In this document: piece by piece, positions 17,136 to 25,210 of the stretch
Position numbering within the stretch: position 1 is the stretch's first letter
Layout: the number at the start of each line of letters is the position of its first letter
Assembly (NCBI GenBank): GCA_900696595.1
Contig: CAADGT010000132.1
Coordinates: forward strand, 1-32,385
DNA length: 32,385 bases
Origin: an uncultured Chloroflexota bacterium
GTDB lineage: Bacteria > Chloroflexota > Anaerolineae > Anaerolineales > Villigracilaceae
Direction: 5' to 3'
Made by a program: the position numbers and the translations under genes
The notes under the pieces: generated by a model
Databases searched by the model: none
Told to the model about the DNA's origin: nothing
The model's input: only the letters and a program-made list of their open reading frames with translations

Positions 17136-18293
17136 ATGCCCCTCACATCCCGCGAACGAGTGCAAGCCACAATCAATCACGAAGTCCCCGACCGCGTTCC
17201 GCTCGTCATCGGCGCGAGCAATGCCACCGGCATCAACATGGTCGCCTACCGCAGGTTGAAAAAACTTCTCGGCGTCGAATCGCCCGACCGATACATCTAC
17301 GACTTCCCCGAACTGGGCGCGTCCCTTGTGGACGAAGAAGTCCTCCAACGCCTGCGCGCCGACGTGCGCGGAGTTTGGGACCGCGAACCGCAGCACATCC
17401 TCGAAAAGAACGCGGCCCGCGAACCCGGCTCGATGTACTACAACTCCTGGGGGTCGGGCGTGGTCAAAGCCGCCGAAGATTCCTGGTTCCCGCATTACCA
17501 CCCGCTTTCCGAAACGCACTCCATCGAAGATCTCGAAAAATATCCCTGGCCCGACATGAACGACCCCACCCGCGTGGCGCACGTCCGCGCGGCGGCGCAA
17601 AAATTGCATGCCGAAAATCAATACGCCATCATGGGAACGCCCTGGCTGGCCTTCCCCGTCGAACGCGCCTACGAAATGCAAAGGATGGATCGCTTCTATT
17701 ACAACCTCGGCCGTCACCCCGATTTCGCCGTCGCCCTCCTGCAAAAGACGAACGAGATGTGCAAAACCCTCATGGGACATTTCCTCGACGAATGCGGCGA
17801 CGTGATAGACATCATCAAGGTCGGCGACGACCTGGGGATGAAAACCAGCCTCATGCTCTCGCCCAAGATGTATCGCAAACTGGTCAAGCCCATCCACGCC
17901 GATTATTTGTCCTTCATCAAGTCGCGCACGAAAGCCAAAGTCTTCTTCCACACCGACGGCGATGTCTGGGACCTGCTCCCGGATTTCATCGAAATGGGCA
18001 TAGACATTCTTAACCCCATTCAATCCTCCGCCGGGAAGATGTCTCAACTTGAAGAACTCAAGAAGCAGTACGGTAAACAACTGATCTTCTGCGGCGCGAT
18101 AGACACCTCGAACACCCTGCCCTTCGGAACGCCGGACGACGTTCGCGCTGAAGTGAAACGCAACATCGGCATCCTGGGCGAGGGAGGCGGGTACATGGTC
18201 GCCGCCGTCCACACCGTCATGGCCGACGTCCCCGCCGAAAACATCCTCGCCATGGCGGACGCGGTCGAGGAGTTCGGCTGGTACAAAAAGTAA
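17136..18293 (+). CDS. uroporphyrinogen decarboxylase (URO-D) family protein, methyltransferase-like
   Basis: A 385-residue URO-D superfamily protein starting MPLTSRERVQATINHEVPDR, the opening common to this family. It is more like the corrinoid-linked MtaA/MtbA/CmuA-type methyltransferases than true HemE. FFHTDGDVWDL places a candidate zinc-binding His272, and LIFCGAIDT a candidate Cys319, with GGYMVAAVH near the end. No heme genes or corrinoid proteins are close by. The substrate is therefore unknown. The ATG has no strong ribosome site and the region just upstream is repeat. The 3-prime end is followed, after one base, by the 9-bp target duplication of a MITE-like element. Confidence 0.8.
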   Translation: MPLTSRERVQATINHEVPDRVPLVIGASNATGINMVAYRRLKKLLGVESPDRYIYDFPELGASLVDEEVLQRLRADVRGVWDREPQHILEKNAAREPGSMYYNSWGSGVVKAAEDSWFPHYHPLSETHSIEDLEKYPWPDMNDPTRVAHVRAAAQKLHAENQYAIMGTPWLAFPVERAYEMQRMDRFYYNLGRHPDFAVALLQKTNEMCKTLMGHFLDECGDVIDIIKVGDDLGMKTSLMLSPKMYRKLVKPIHADYLSFIKSRTKAKVFFHTDGDVWDLLPDFIEMGIDILNPIQSSAGKMSQLEELKKQYGKQLIFCGAIDTSNTLPFGTPDDVRAEVKRNIGILGEGGGYMVAAVHTVMADVPAENILAMADAVEEFGWYKK

Positions 18294-18302
18294 GGAGCAA
18301 CT

Positions 18303-18444
18303 TTGATTACCTTGCGCTTTGTTTTTAGGACGCGGAAAACGCGGATAAACGCAGATTTTTTTGACAAAACGCCCGAAAAAATTCCTTGAATCCGCGTTTT
18401 CCGCGCTCGTCCGCGTCCTGATTTTAAGAGTGTAAGGTAATCAG
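18303..18444. mobile_element. 142-bp palindromic MITE-like element, copy 1
   Basis: The ends are TTGATTACCTTGCGCT and the inverse complement of AGTGTAAGGTAATCAG. The inner arms GGACGCGGAAAACGCGGAT and ATCCGCGTTTTCCGCG are also inverted, so most of the element forms one hairpin. It is flanked on both sides by GGAGCAACT (18294-18302 and 18445-18453), a 9-bp target duplication. It encodes no protein. Copy 2 (27140-27281) has exactly the same length, differs at about a dozen positions and has its own different 9-bp duplication. Confidence 0.9.
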
Positions 18445-18473
18445 GGAGCAACTCTAATAAAATGTCTGAAAAC

Positions 18474-18552
18474 TGTCATTTCGACGGGCGGAGCGAGGAT
18501 AAATCCTGCGCGCTGGCGGGAAAAAAATTTCTCACTCGCGCTCAAAATGACA
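18474..18552. repeat. inverted repeat of TGTCATTTCGA type
   Basis: Starts TGTCATTTCGACGGGCGGAG and ends GCGCTCAAAATGACA; the ends are inverse complements with few mismatches. This is a short non-coding palindromic repeat of a style common in many bacterial genomes. No target duplication is clear. Confidence 0.6.
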
Positions 18553-18578
18553 ATGACGTGGGTTTTCAGATACTCTCT

Positions 18579-18690
18579 TCCGTACATGGATTGAACGGAT
18601 TACACGGGCAAACACGGATATTTCGTTTGTTTTTCCCTTGCGAGTTCGTGAAATCTGCGTAATCTGCGTCCCAAAAAGGATTTAAGAAAC
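18579..18690. repeat. ACGGATTACACGG / GTGAAATCTGCGTAATC repeat
   Basis: The left arm has ACGGATTACACGGGC and the right arm GTGAAATCTGCGTAATCTGC followed by AAAAAGGATTTAAGAAAC. The right end matches the element at 29614-29700 (AAAAAGATTTAAGAAAC). ACTCTCT flanks it on both sides (18572-18578 and 18691-18697), possibly part of a target duplication, but the match is short. Confidence 0.55.
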
Positions 18691-18734
18691 ACTCTCTGAG
18701 TCGCGCGGCGGATGTTACACGGGTGAACCAAAAA

Positions 18735-20069
18735 ATGACTTGGGTTCGGAAAATAATCCAATATAAAAACCAGATCGTTTTCACAGCCGGGTTGTTTCTC
18801 CCGGCTTTTGTCATCTTCGTTTACCCGGACTGGTCCCAGCCGGACGACCTGGATGCTTTTCTAAAATGGTCGCAGGTTTGGGCACAGGGCTGGCAAAACA
18901 TCTACGTCAATTGCATAGATTGCAATTACCCGTTCCTCGGCATGGTTTTTTCCGCAGGCGCGGCGGACTGGCTGGGCATCCGCGACTTCGACGGGATGAT
19001 CGGGCTTTTCCGTTATTACCTCGCCTTCATTGACCTTTTGAATGTTGTCCTCCTTTATTTTTTACTCAAAACGCTGGGCGTAAGAGACTCCGCGTTCTGG
19101 GCGGGGGTTGTCGGTCTTTTGCCGTCTTCGTGGATGGGAGCATCCTATTGGGGGCAGGTTGATAACGCCGGGCAGTTCTTTATTTTGGGCATCCTGCTTC
19201 TGACGGCGAAGATCAACGCATTGCCCCCCTCCAAACCTTATCGGGTTTATCTTCTTGCGGTCGCAATTGGATTATTGCTCTCCTGCCTTGTCATGACCAA
19301 GCAACTGGTCTTATTCAGCATGATCTCTCTCGGCTCGATGGCGGTTGCGAACATCATCCTCATCTCCCGTAAATGGACCGACGCGCTCTTTGCCCTGCTT
19401 GCGTTTCTCGCCGCATTTGCCGCGCCCGTCCTGCTCGTCGACTCGCAGGTCCAATACGCCCCGCAATATCTTTCGCACCTGCATTACATTCTCGCCACAG
19501 GCAGCAGGCACGGCGACATCATCTCTTCCTACGGATTCAACGTCTGGTCATTCTTTGCCGCCGACCCCTTCGGCTCCTCGCATACGGCGCTCTCCGTTTT
19601 CGGATTAAACCTCATCCCCTACGATGCGGGTATTTCCATCTTCCTGATCATTGTTCTGGCGCTGACCGGGGCGGCGGTCTTTTTTTATGCGGGCGAGATC
19701 AGACGCGGCGGGCGCGAGTTTAATGCAAGCCGCCTCTGCTTCTGGCTGTTGCATCTCGCGCTAATTAACCTCGGTTTCAATCTTTTTCTCGCAGGAACGC
19801 ACGAGCGCTATCTCTATCATTTTTATCCCTTTGTGATCGCGGCCTTTCTCGCCCTTCCCTTTACCTCCGGGCGCAGTATGACGGCGACGCTGGCGGGCGC
19901 GATTTTTTACGGCGGCTTTCTCTTCGGATATCTGACCGGCTGGAACGAATACTTCGGGCGGCTGATCTTCAATGGCATGGGCGTTTTTCACGCAATATTT
20001 TTCGTCCACCTGGCGTGGATTTTTGCCCGATATGCGAAGACTCTTCGCGCCGCCGGAGCGCCCGCATGA
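18735..20069 (+). CDS. polytopic membrane protein, GT-C/GT87-like glycosyltransferase
   Basis: A 444-residue protein with roughly ten hydrophobic segments. The first outside loop carries QPDDLDAF (acidic residues 37-40) and later SSWMGASYWGQVDN. Near the C-terminus FLAGTHERYLYHFYPF resembles the HERY motif common in GT-C mannosyltransferase-like proteins of the GT39/GT87 type. Such enzymes use polyprenyl-phosphate sugars on the outer face. I chose ATG 18735 because GGTGA (18722-18726) lies eight bases upstream; a GTG at 18723 is possible. Its stop overlaps the ATG of the oxidoreductase gene (ATGA). No sugar specificity can be read. Confidence 0.75.
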   Translation: MTWVRKIIQYKNQIVFTAGLFLPAFVIFVYPDWSQPDDLDAFLKWSQVWAQGWQNIYVNCIDCNYPFLGMVFSAGAADWLGIRDFDGMIGLFRYYLAFIDLLNVVLLYFLLKTLGVRDSAFWAGVVGLLPSSWMGASYWGQVDNAGQFFILGILLLTAKINALPPSKPYRVYLLAVAIGLLLSCLVMTKQLVLFSMISLGSMAVANIILISRKWTDALFALLAFLAAFAAPVLLVDSQVQYAPQYLSHLHYILATGSRHGDIISSYGFNVWSFFAADPFGSSHTALSVFGLNLIPYDAGISIFLIIVLALTGAAVFFYAGEIRRGGREFNASRLCFWLLHLALINLGFNLFLAGTHERYLYHFYPFVIAAFLALPFTSGRSMTATLAGAIFYGGFLFGYLTGWNEYFGRLIFNGMGVFHAIFFVHLAWIFARYAKTLRAAGAPA

Positions 20070-23044
20070 GTATTTTCGAAGAATTAAAACCCCGCTTCGC
20101 TGGCGACCTTCGGCTTGATCCTGCCTCCAGGCTTTTATATTCCACCGACGCCTCGATCTACCAAATCCAGCCGCTGGGAGTCGGGATTCCAAAAACGCAG
20201 GATGACCTTCACGCCGCAGTCGAATTTGCCGCCCGCCATAAAATTCCGCTCCTGCCGCGAGGCTCTGGCTCGTCGCTCGCCGGTCAAGCCATCGGCGAAG
20301 CGCTGATCCTGGACTGCTCCAGACATCTCAACGCCATCATTGAAATCAACCCTGAAGAACATTACGCGGTCGTCGAGCCGGGCGTTATCCTCGCGGACTT
20401 GAATCGCGCCGCCGCAAAACACGGCTTAATGTTCGGCCCCGACCCCGCTTCGGCGGAACGCGCCACAATGGGCGGAGTCATCGGCAACAACGCCACAGGC
20501 GCGCATTCCATCATCTACGGCATGAGCGCGGATCATCTGCTCGAAGCGGACGTGATTTTGGGCGATGGGTCGCTGCAAAAATGGGGAGTAATCAGTGATC
20601 AGTTATCAGTAAACGGTGATCAGTTGTCCTCGTTTGGGGAGAACAGCCGCCAGTCCGCGATTCTTTCGGCGGTGATGGCGATACGCGAGAAATATGCCGA
20701 CGCGATCCGGCGCAACTATCCCAAAACATGGCGCAACTCGGCAGGGTATCGTTTGAATTATCTTTTCCCCTGGAGCCCATCCGCTCCGCCGCAGTGGGTA
20801 GGGAGCCTCTACCCAGCAAACCTGAAACCTGAAACCTGGAACCTCGCACCGATACTCGCCGGTTCCGAAGGTACGCTCGCCGTCATCCGCAAACTCAGGG
20901 TCAACCTCGTCCCCAAACCGAAACATACCGTTCTCGGAGTCCTGTCCTACGCAAGTATCGCATCCGCGTGCGACGATGTGCCGCGTCTGTTGGCGTTGAA
21001 TCCCAGCGCGGTTGAATTGATTCCGCAATTGATCTTGCGCAATGCAAGGAGCATCCCTCACTACGCCCGCCAGATGAATTGGGTGTCCGGCGACCCTGCG
21101 GCGATTCTCGCGGTCGAATTCAGCGGGGACGACCCGTCTGCCCTCAAAAATTTGGCGCGAAAATTGGGCGACGCGCTGGCAATCGCCAAAACGCCCGAAG
21201 ATCAGTCTCGCATCTGGAACATCCGCAAAGTGGGGCTGGGGATATTGGATTCCCAGCCGAAATCCGCGCGGCCGGTCGCTTTTATCGAAGATTGCGCCGT
21301 CCCGGTTGAACGGCTGGGAGAATTTGCCCGCGCAGTGGAGCGGATTCTCGAAGCGCACGGCACGTTCGGCGGAATCTACGCCCACGCCTCGGCGGGGTGT
21401 TTGCACATCCGCCCTGTTTTGGATTTGCAAAAGGGCGAAGGCGCGCGCGCCATGCGCAGTATTATCGAGCAGGTCTTCGCGCTGACAATGAGTCTCGGCG
21501 GCGCGATGAGCAGCGAACACGGCGACGGACTCGCGCGCGGCGAATTCATCGAACGCGCCTACGGCCCCGAAGCGACCGAAGCCATGCGCCTGCTGAAACA
21601 AGCCGCCGACCCGCATAACATTTTGAACCCGCAAAAACTTTTCGACGCGCCGCCGATGGATGCGAATCTGCGCTACGGCGCGGATTATCGCGTCCAAACC
21701 TGGGAGCCTGTTTTGCATTTCGCGCACGAGCGCGGGCTGGCGGGCGCGATCGAGCAATGCAACGGGCAGGGCGTTTGCCGAAAATCAACCGGCGTGATGT
21801 GCCCGTCGTTTCAGGCGACGCGGGAGGAAGCCAACTCCACGCGCGGCAGGGCGAATTTGTTGCGCGGCTTAATCTCCAATCGTCAATTGCCAATTACCCA
21901 AATCGAAAATCGTAAACCTGAAATCGAGAAATCGGTCTTCTCCGCCCTCGACCTCTGCCTCGCCTGCAAGGGATGCGCGTCCGAATGTCCCAGCGGCGTG
22001 GATATGCCGAAGTTGAAATATGAATTCATGAATCAGTATTACAAATCGCATCGCCGACCCCTGCGCGATTATCTGTTTGGATATTTTCACGTCGCCGCGA
22101 AACTTCTCAGCCCGGTTGCGCCGATTGCGAATTATTTCATGCGGGCGGGCTGGTCGCGGAGATTGATTGCGCGGACCCTGGGGATTGCGGAGCAGAGGGA
22201 GTTTCCGGTGTTTGCCAGGCGTAAGCCGGCGCCGCAATCCGGCTTGCTGAAACGGAATCCCAATCTGCCTGAGGCGCCGGTCATTTTTCTATCCGATGTT
22301 TTTTCCCATTACATTGAACCGGAGGTGGAAAAAGCCGCCGTTGAAGTCTTGAACGCGTTCGGTTATGAGGCGAAGATTCTTCCGATCATTGGCGCGGGCG
22401 CGTCTCTGCTCTCGAAGGGGTTTTTAGGCGCGGCGCGGCGGCATGCGGAAAAAGTCCTGGGCGAAATCCAAAGACTGGATGGGGGAGCAGGCTTGAGCGT
22501 GGTCGGATGCGAGCCTCCCGAAGTGTATTGTCTCAAACATGAGTATCCGGCTCTGTTGCCGGATCGACTCGCAGAGTTGGAATTCCTCCAAAAAAGAGTC
22601 TGGCTTGTGGATGAATTTATTTTGCGCGCAGCCAGTTCAGGAGAGTTGAGCGCCTTTAACAAGGAAAACAATAAAGCGAGAGAGCAAATTATTTTTCATC
22701 CGCACTGTCACCACCGCGCCGAGCCGCCCGCGGACGACGGTTTACCCTCCGGCGTTGCGGCGAGCGTTGAGATGCTGAAGATGGCTGGTTTCGATGTGGA
22801 TGTGATTGATGCGGGTTGCTGCGGCATGGCTGGGACGTTTGGTTACGAGTCCGAGCATTACGCGCTTTCGATGCAGGTGGGCGAGTTGGGGGTATTGCCG
22901 AAGGTTAGAGCGAGGCGGGCGGGGAATGGAGAAGTAGCATCAAGCGGCGCGGCGTGCCGAATGCAGATTCGAGACGGGGCGGGGGGCGAAGCGAAACATC
23001 CGCTGATCTTGATGCGCGCGGCTCTGGCTGGGCGGCCGTGGTGA
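20066..23044 (+). CDS. FAD-linked oxidase / Fe-S reductase fusion (GlcD/Dld-like with CCG domain)
   Basis: A 992-residue oxidoreductase of the family annotated as D-lactate or glycolate dehydrogenase, or FAD-binding oxidase/Fe-S protein. Order: FAD-binding PCMH domain (about 20-280) with PRGSGSSLAGQ (64-74) and GGVIGNNATG (136-145); FAD-oxidase C-terminal domain (about 290-545) with SEHGDG; a Cys-rich segment CNGQGVCRKSTGVMCPSF (from about 565); a ferredoxin motif CLACKGCASECPSG (from about 631); and a C-terminal CCG-type domain with HCHHRAE and CCGMAGTFGYE (from about 918). It oxidises a 2-hydroxyacid by family knowledge; the substrate is unknown. Three heptanucleotide repeat tracts lie in frame (20591-20625, 20818-20845, 21871-21926). 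The start ATG overlaps the previous stop. Confidence 0.9.
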   Translation: MSIFEELKPRFAGDLRLDPASRLLYSTDASIYQIQPLGVGIPKTQDDLHAAVEFAARHKIPLLPRGSGSSLAGQAIGEALILDCSRHLNAIIEINPEEHYAVVEPGVILADLNRAAAKHGLMFGPDPASAERATMGGVIGNNATGAHSIIYGMSADHLLEADVILGDGSLQKWGVISDQLSVNGDQLSSFGENSRQSAILSAVMAIREKYADAIRRNYPKTWRNSAGYRLNYLFPWSPSAPPQWVGSLYPANLKPETWNLAPILAGSEGTLAVIRKLRVNLVPKPKHTVLGVLSYASIASACDDVPRLLALNPSAVELIPQLILRNARSIPHYARQMNWVSGDPAAILAVEFSGDDPSALKNLARKLGDALAIAKTPEDQSRIWNIRKVGLGILDSQPKSARPVAFIEDCAVPVERLGEFARAVERILEAHGTFGGIYAHASAGCLHIRPVLDLQKGEGARAMRSIIEQVFALTMSLGGAMSSEHGDGLARGEFIERAYGPEATEAMRLLKQAADPHNILNPQKLFDAPPMDANLRYGADYRVQTWEPVLHFAHERGLAGAIEQCNGQGVCRKSTGVMCPSFQATREEANSTRGRANLLRGLISNRQLPITQIENRKPEIEKSVFSALDLCLACKGCASECPSGVDMPKLKYEFMNQYYKSHRRPLRDYLFGYFHVAAKLLSPVAPIANYFMRAGWSRRLIARTLGIAEQREFPVFARRKPAPQSGLLKRNPNLPEAPVIFLSDVFSHYIEPEVEKAAVEVLNAFGYEAKILPIIGAGASLLSKGFLGAARRHAEKVLGEIQRLDGGAGLSVVGCEPPEVYCLKHEYPALLPDRLAELEFLQKRVWLVDEFILRAASSGELSAFNKENNKAREQIIFHPHCHHRAEPPADDGLPSGVAASVEMLKMAGFDVDVIDAGCCGMAGTFGYESEHYALSMQVGELGVLPKVRARRAGNGEVASSGAACRMQIRDGAGGEAKHPLILMRAALAGRPW
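20591..20625. repeat. in-gene heptanucleotide repeat 1
   Basis: Five 7-base units: ATCAGTG, ATCAGTT, ATCAGTA, AACGGTG, ATCAGTT. It encodes ISDQLSVNGDQLS within the FAD-binding domain, in a variable stretch after ILGDGSLQKWG. The frame stays open. Confidence 0.85.
20818..20845. repeat. in-gene heptanucleotide repeat 2
   Basis: Four 7-base units: AAACCTG three times and then GAACCTC. It encodes NLKPETWNL just before the conserved APILAGSEGTLAV strand of the FAD-binding domain. Confidence 0.85.
21871..21926. repeat. in-gene heptanucleotide repeat 3
   Basis: Eight degenerate 7-base units beginning AATCTCC, AATCGTC, AATTGCC, AATTACC. It encodes ISNRQLPITQIENRKPEIE in the linker between the two Cys motifs of the Fe-S part. 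The units match those in the gpmA downstream gap. Confidence 0.75.
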
Positions 23045-23073
23045 TTGCCTGGGCGCGGTTCATGCCACAAACT

Positions 23074-23134
23074 TTGATTACCTTACACTCTTAAAATCAG
23101 GACGCGGACGGGCGCGGAAAACGCGGATTTTTTT
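23074..23134. mobile_element. half copy of the MITE-like element, inverted
   Basis: TTGATTACCTTACACTCTTA followed by AAATCAGGACGCGGACGGGC and GCGGAAAACGCGGATT is the right arm of the 142-bp element read on the opposite strand, with one clear mismatch over about 56 bases. The other arm is missing. It lies between two convergent genes and its T run directly touches the Nudix stop codon, so it could help end transcription. Confidence 0.85.
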
Positions 23135-23627
23135 ACTCTTTTGTCAGCAGCGCTTTTCTCGTCGCCTCGAACGCCAGCGCAGGCAACCCGCTCCGTTCGA
23201 ACCATTCCACAGCGTCGGCGTCGTCTGCGGGGATCATCTCGCCGCCCGTAACTTCCGCGCAATAGATGATCACAAAATCCGCGCCGCGCTCATGTTCGCG
23301 CCCGGCGATCACATCGTACACGCGCGTTACGCGCACAGTTAAACCGGTCTCTTCCAGACATTCCCGCATCGCCGCTTCCGCCGGGTCTTCGCCGGCGTTG
23401 ACGAATCCCGCAGGCAGAGTCCACAACCCGCGAAAGGGTTCGTTGGCGCGTTGCACCAACAAAACGCGGCTGCCCTCTTGCACAAGGACGGCCGCAGCCA
23501 CTTTGGGGTCTTGAAAATGGATGTAACGACACGCCGGGCAGACCGGCCTCACCTTGCCAAATTTTTCCCCATACTCAACCGCCGTCCCGCAGCGCGGACA
23601 AAACCTAATAACCGAATGATCCGCCAT
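23133..23627 (-). CDS. Nudix hydrolase with N-terminal zinc ribbon
   Basis: A 164-residue protein. Residues 9-34 hold two CxxC pairs (CPRCG and CPACR), a zinc ribbon as in NudC-like enzymes. The Nudix box is complete: G at the start of GFVNAGEDPAEAAMRE followed by CLEETGL, fitting GX5EX7REUXEEXGU. It hydrolyses a nucleoside diphosphate linked to some group X; NADH or a sugar nucleotide are options. It is the last gene of the operon and starts one base after the anti-sigma stop, suggesting co-expression with the sigma factor. The stop lies at the edge of the half MITE. Confidence 0.9.
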   Translation of the reverse strand: MADHSVIRFCPRCGTAVEYGEKFGKVRPVCPACRYIHFQDPKVAAAVLVQEGSRVLLVQRANEPFRGLWTLPAGFVNAGEDPAEAAMRECLEETGLTVRVTRVYDVIAGREHERGADFVIIYCAEVTGGEMIPADDADAVEWFERSGLPALAFEATRKALLTKE

Positions 23628-23628
23628 A

Positions 23629-24348
23629 TCAGCGCCATTTGCGTTTTGCGTTTCGACGCATGATCCTCATGACGATTCCGCCCGCGACGCTGAGGATGAA
23701 GAAAATCACCGTCCAGTTGGCGGATAACGGCGGTTCAGTCGCGACCTCGGGCTGGTCTGCCGTTTCAGGAGCCGAATCCTGCGCCGATGGTTGGTCCGCG
23801 CCTTCTTTGAGCGACGGCGTGGGTTCGCCGATCCTCGCGCCTTCCGTGTCGGCTGGTAACGGAGTCAACTCTGTGGGCGGGGCTTCGGTTGCGGCGGGAG
23901 CCATCTGTGCCGTGAAGGCTTCTTCGGTTGCGGCGGATTCCTGCATCAGAGTTTCTTCCGCCGGCGCCTGTGTGTCCGCGCCCCCGCCTCCCATTCCGCC
24001 GATCGGCGCTGGCGCGGCGGCGCCGAAGGACACCATCGGCGCGAGGGTGTTTGCCGTAAACGAAAAAAGGAAAAGAATCGCGGCGAGGACGGTCGCAAAT
24101 CGGACGAGCGGATAACTGCGCGGCAACGGCGGTTTGAGCCCCGCCATTTGACGGGTCAAGGTAAAGTTGCGCGGCGCCTTGCGGGCGGGGAGTCGGCGGA
24201 GAACTGTTCGGGCGAAGCGAAGTTCCTGAAGCGCAGACTCAAGTTCCGGGTCCGATTTGAGGCGCGATTCGATCTCAGTGGATTTCTTTTCGTCCAACTG
24301 TCCATCCAGGTAGGCGGAAAGATTCTCGATATCGCGGAAGTTTGTCAT
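23629..24348 (-). CDS. membrane anti-sigma factor (non-zinc type)
   Basis: A 239-residue protein. Residues 1-55 resemble an anti-sigma domain (NLSAYLDGQLDEKKSTEIESR, then SALQELRFARTVL) but lack the HxxxCxxC zinc motif. A hydrophobic segment lies at 81-103, then a long Ala/Pro/Glu/Thr-rich linker (110-208), then a second hydrophobic segment at 212-227 and a very basic tail. ATG at 24348 overlaps the sigma stop (ATGA), with GAGGAG upstream. This pairing strongly implies it binds the neighbouring ECF sigma factor at the membrane. An open frame continues upstream to 24561 but there it is sigma-gene sequence in another frame. Confidence 0.85.
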   Translation of the reverse strand: MTNFRDIENLSAYLDGQLDEKKSTEIESRLKSDPELESALQELRFARTVLRRLPARKAPRNFTLTRQMAGLKPPLPRSYPLVRFATVLAAILFLFSFTANTLAPMVSFGAAAPAPIGGMGGGGADTQAPAEETLMQESAATEEAFTAQMAPAATEAPPTELTPLPADTEGARIGEPTPSLKEGADQPSAQDSAPETADQPEVATEPPLSANWTVIFFILSVAGGIVMRIMRRNAKRKWR

Positions 24349-24953
24349 TGGGCGCTCTCCTCGTTTAGACGATATGAGGAGGGCAATAGTTCCTCGAAGG
24401 AGCGCAGACATTCGCGCAATCTTAATCGCGCGCGGGCGATGCGGCTTTTGATCGTGCCGAGCGGGACTTTCGACGCTGTTGCCACTTCGGCGTAATCCAT
24501 GCCTTGAAGATCGGCAAGCACAACGGCGGTGCGGAATTCGCTCGGAAGCGCGTCGAGGCAATGCTGGATGGCGTGTTCGAGTTCGTCCGCTTCGGCTTTT
24601 TGCGCGGGGGTCATGCTTTTATCGGCGAGCCATTTGGGAGAGTCGATCTCGTCGCCGTCGCTGGTTTCGGGTTCGAGCGGCGTGGTGGGACGGCGCTTTT
24701 GCCTGCGCAATTCGTCGAGGCAGGCGTTGGTCACGGTGCGTAGAATCCACGCTTTGAACGAGCCGCCGCGAAACGATTTGATGCTTTGGAATGCGGAGAT
24801 GAACGCCTCTTGCGAAGCGTCCTGCGCCATGTCGTCGTCGCCGAGGATGCGGACGGCGGTGTTGAAGACGGCGTCTTGGTAGTGAAGGATGAGCGTGTTG
24901 AAGGCGTCCAACTCGCCCCTCTGAGCCGATGCGATGAGCGCGGTTTCGTCCAT
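24345..24953 (-). CDS. ECF-type RNA polymerase sigma factor
   Basis: A 202-residue sigma-70 family protein of the RpoE/ECF class. Region 2 (about 10-75) shows LHYQDAVFNTAVRILGDDD and DASQEAFISAFQSIKSF. Region 4 (about 130-185) shows LDALPSEFRTAVVLADLQG and VPLGTIKSRIARARLRLR, a helix-turn-helix for the -35 element. The acidic linker between them is longer than average. It overlaps the anti-sigma gene by four bases and follows the small gene by 11 bases. It would direct transcription of a stress or envelope regulon, probably including this operon, although no matching promoter can be defined here. Confidence 0.95.
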   Translation of the reverse strand: MDETALIASAQRGELDAFNTLILHYQDAVFNTAVRILGDDDMAQDASQEAFISAFQSIKSFRGGSFKAWILRTVTNACLDELRRQKRRPTTPLEPETSDGDEIDSPKWLADKSMTPAQKAEADELEHAIQHCLDALPSEFRTAVVLADLQGMDYAEVATASKVPLGTIKSRIARARLRLRECLRSFEELLPSSYRLNEESAQ

Positions 24954-24964
24954 GAAGTTATCCC

Positions 24965-25210
24965 CTAATAACCTTCGTCGTCTTCGGGTTGAATATCCTG
25001 CCGGACGAGATCAGCCCAAAGATTCAGGACTTCGTTCCCGGCATGTTTCGCCTGTAATCGTTCCGCCGCCAAACCGGTTTCTGATTTCAGATCGGGAAAC
25101 GCCAGCAGCAACATGGCGACATCGCGCCAATCGGTCCCCGGTTTCGGCTGTCCGCGTAGAAACTCCAACACAGCCTCCTGGATGGTCGCAAGCGGCAGGG
25201 ATTCGTTCAT
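24965..25210 (-). CDS. small conserved-looking protein of unknown function
   Basis: An 81-residue soluble protein (starts MNESLPLATIQEAVLEFLRG, ends DIQPEDDEGY) that I do not recognise. It is predicted to be mostly helical with an acidic tail. It is the first gene of the sigma/anti-sigma/Nudix operon, so it may be a further regulator. The ATG at 25210 has CAGGAG eight bases upstream. An in-frame ATG at 25249 would add 13 residues and lies exactly six bases after TACAAT, as expected for a leaderless start. Both starts might be used. Confidence 0.65.
   Translation of the reverse strand: MNESLPLATIQEAVLEFLRGQPKPGTDWRDVAMLLLAFPDLKSETGLAAERLQAKHAGNEVLNLWADLVRQDIQPEDDEGY

Larger units (their letters stand above)
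18294..18722. other. 429-bp gene-free gap filled with repeats
   Basis: This gap holds three repeats in a row: the MITE-like element (18303-18444), an inverted repeat of the TGTCATTTCGA type (about 18474-18552), and an ACGGATTACACGG / ATCTGCGTAATCTGCG element (about 18579-18690). Short open frames inside are repeat sequence and not convincing genes. I see no RNA gene. Stacking of three repeat families suggests a tolerated insertion site. Confidence 0.75.

Noticed and set aside
17100..18212. 370-codon open frame on the minus strand, antisense to the URO-D family gene
   Set aside because: Composition is that of an antisense shadow; the plus-strand protein has clear family motifs.
18462..18662. 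66-codon plus-strand frame in the repeat-rich gap
   Set aside because: It is translated repeat sequence with no ribosome site or homology cue.
20606..21757. 383-codon minus-strand frame inside the oxidoreductase gene
   Set aside because: Antisense shadow of a gene with complete FAD and Fe-S motifs.
23629..24561. Longer 310-residue form of the anti-sigma protein
   Set aside because: The extra N-terminus is sigma-gene sequence in another frame; the ATG at 24348 has a good ribosome site and overlaps the sigma stop.
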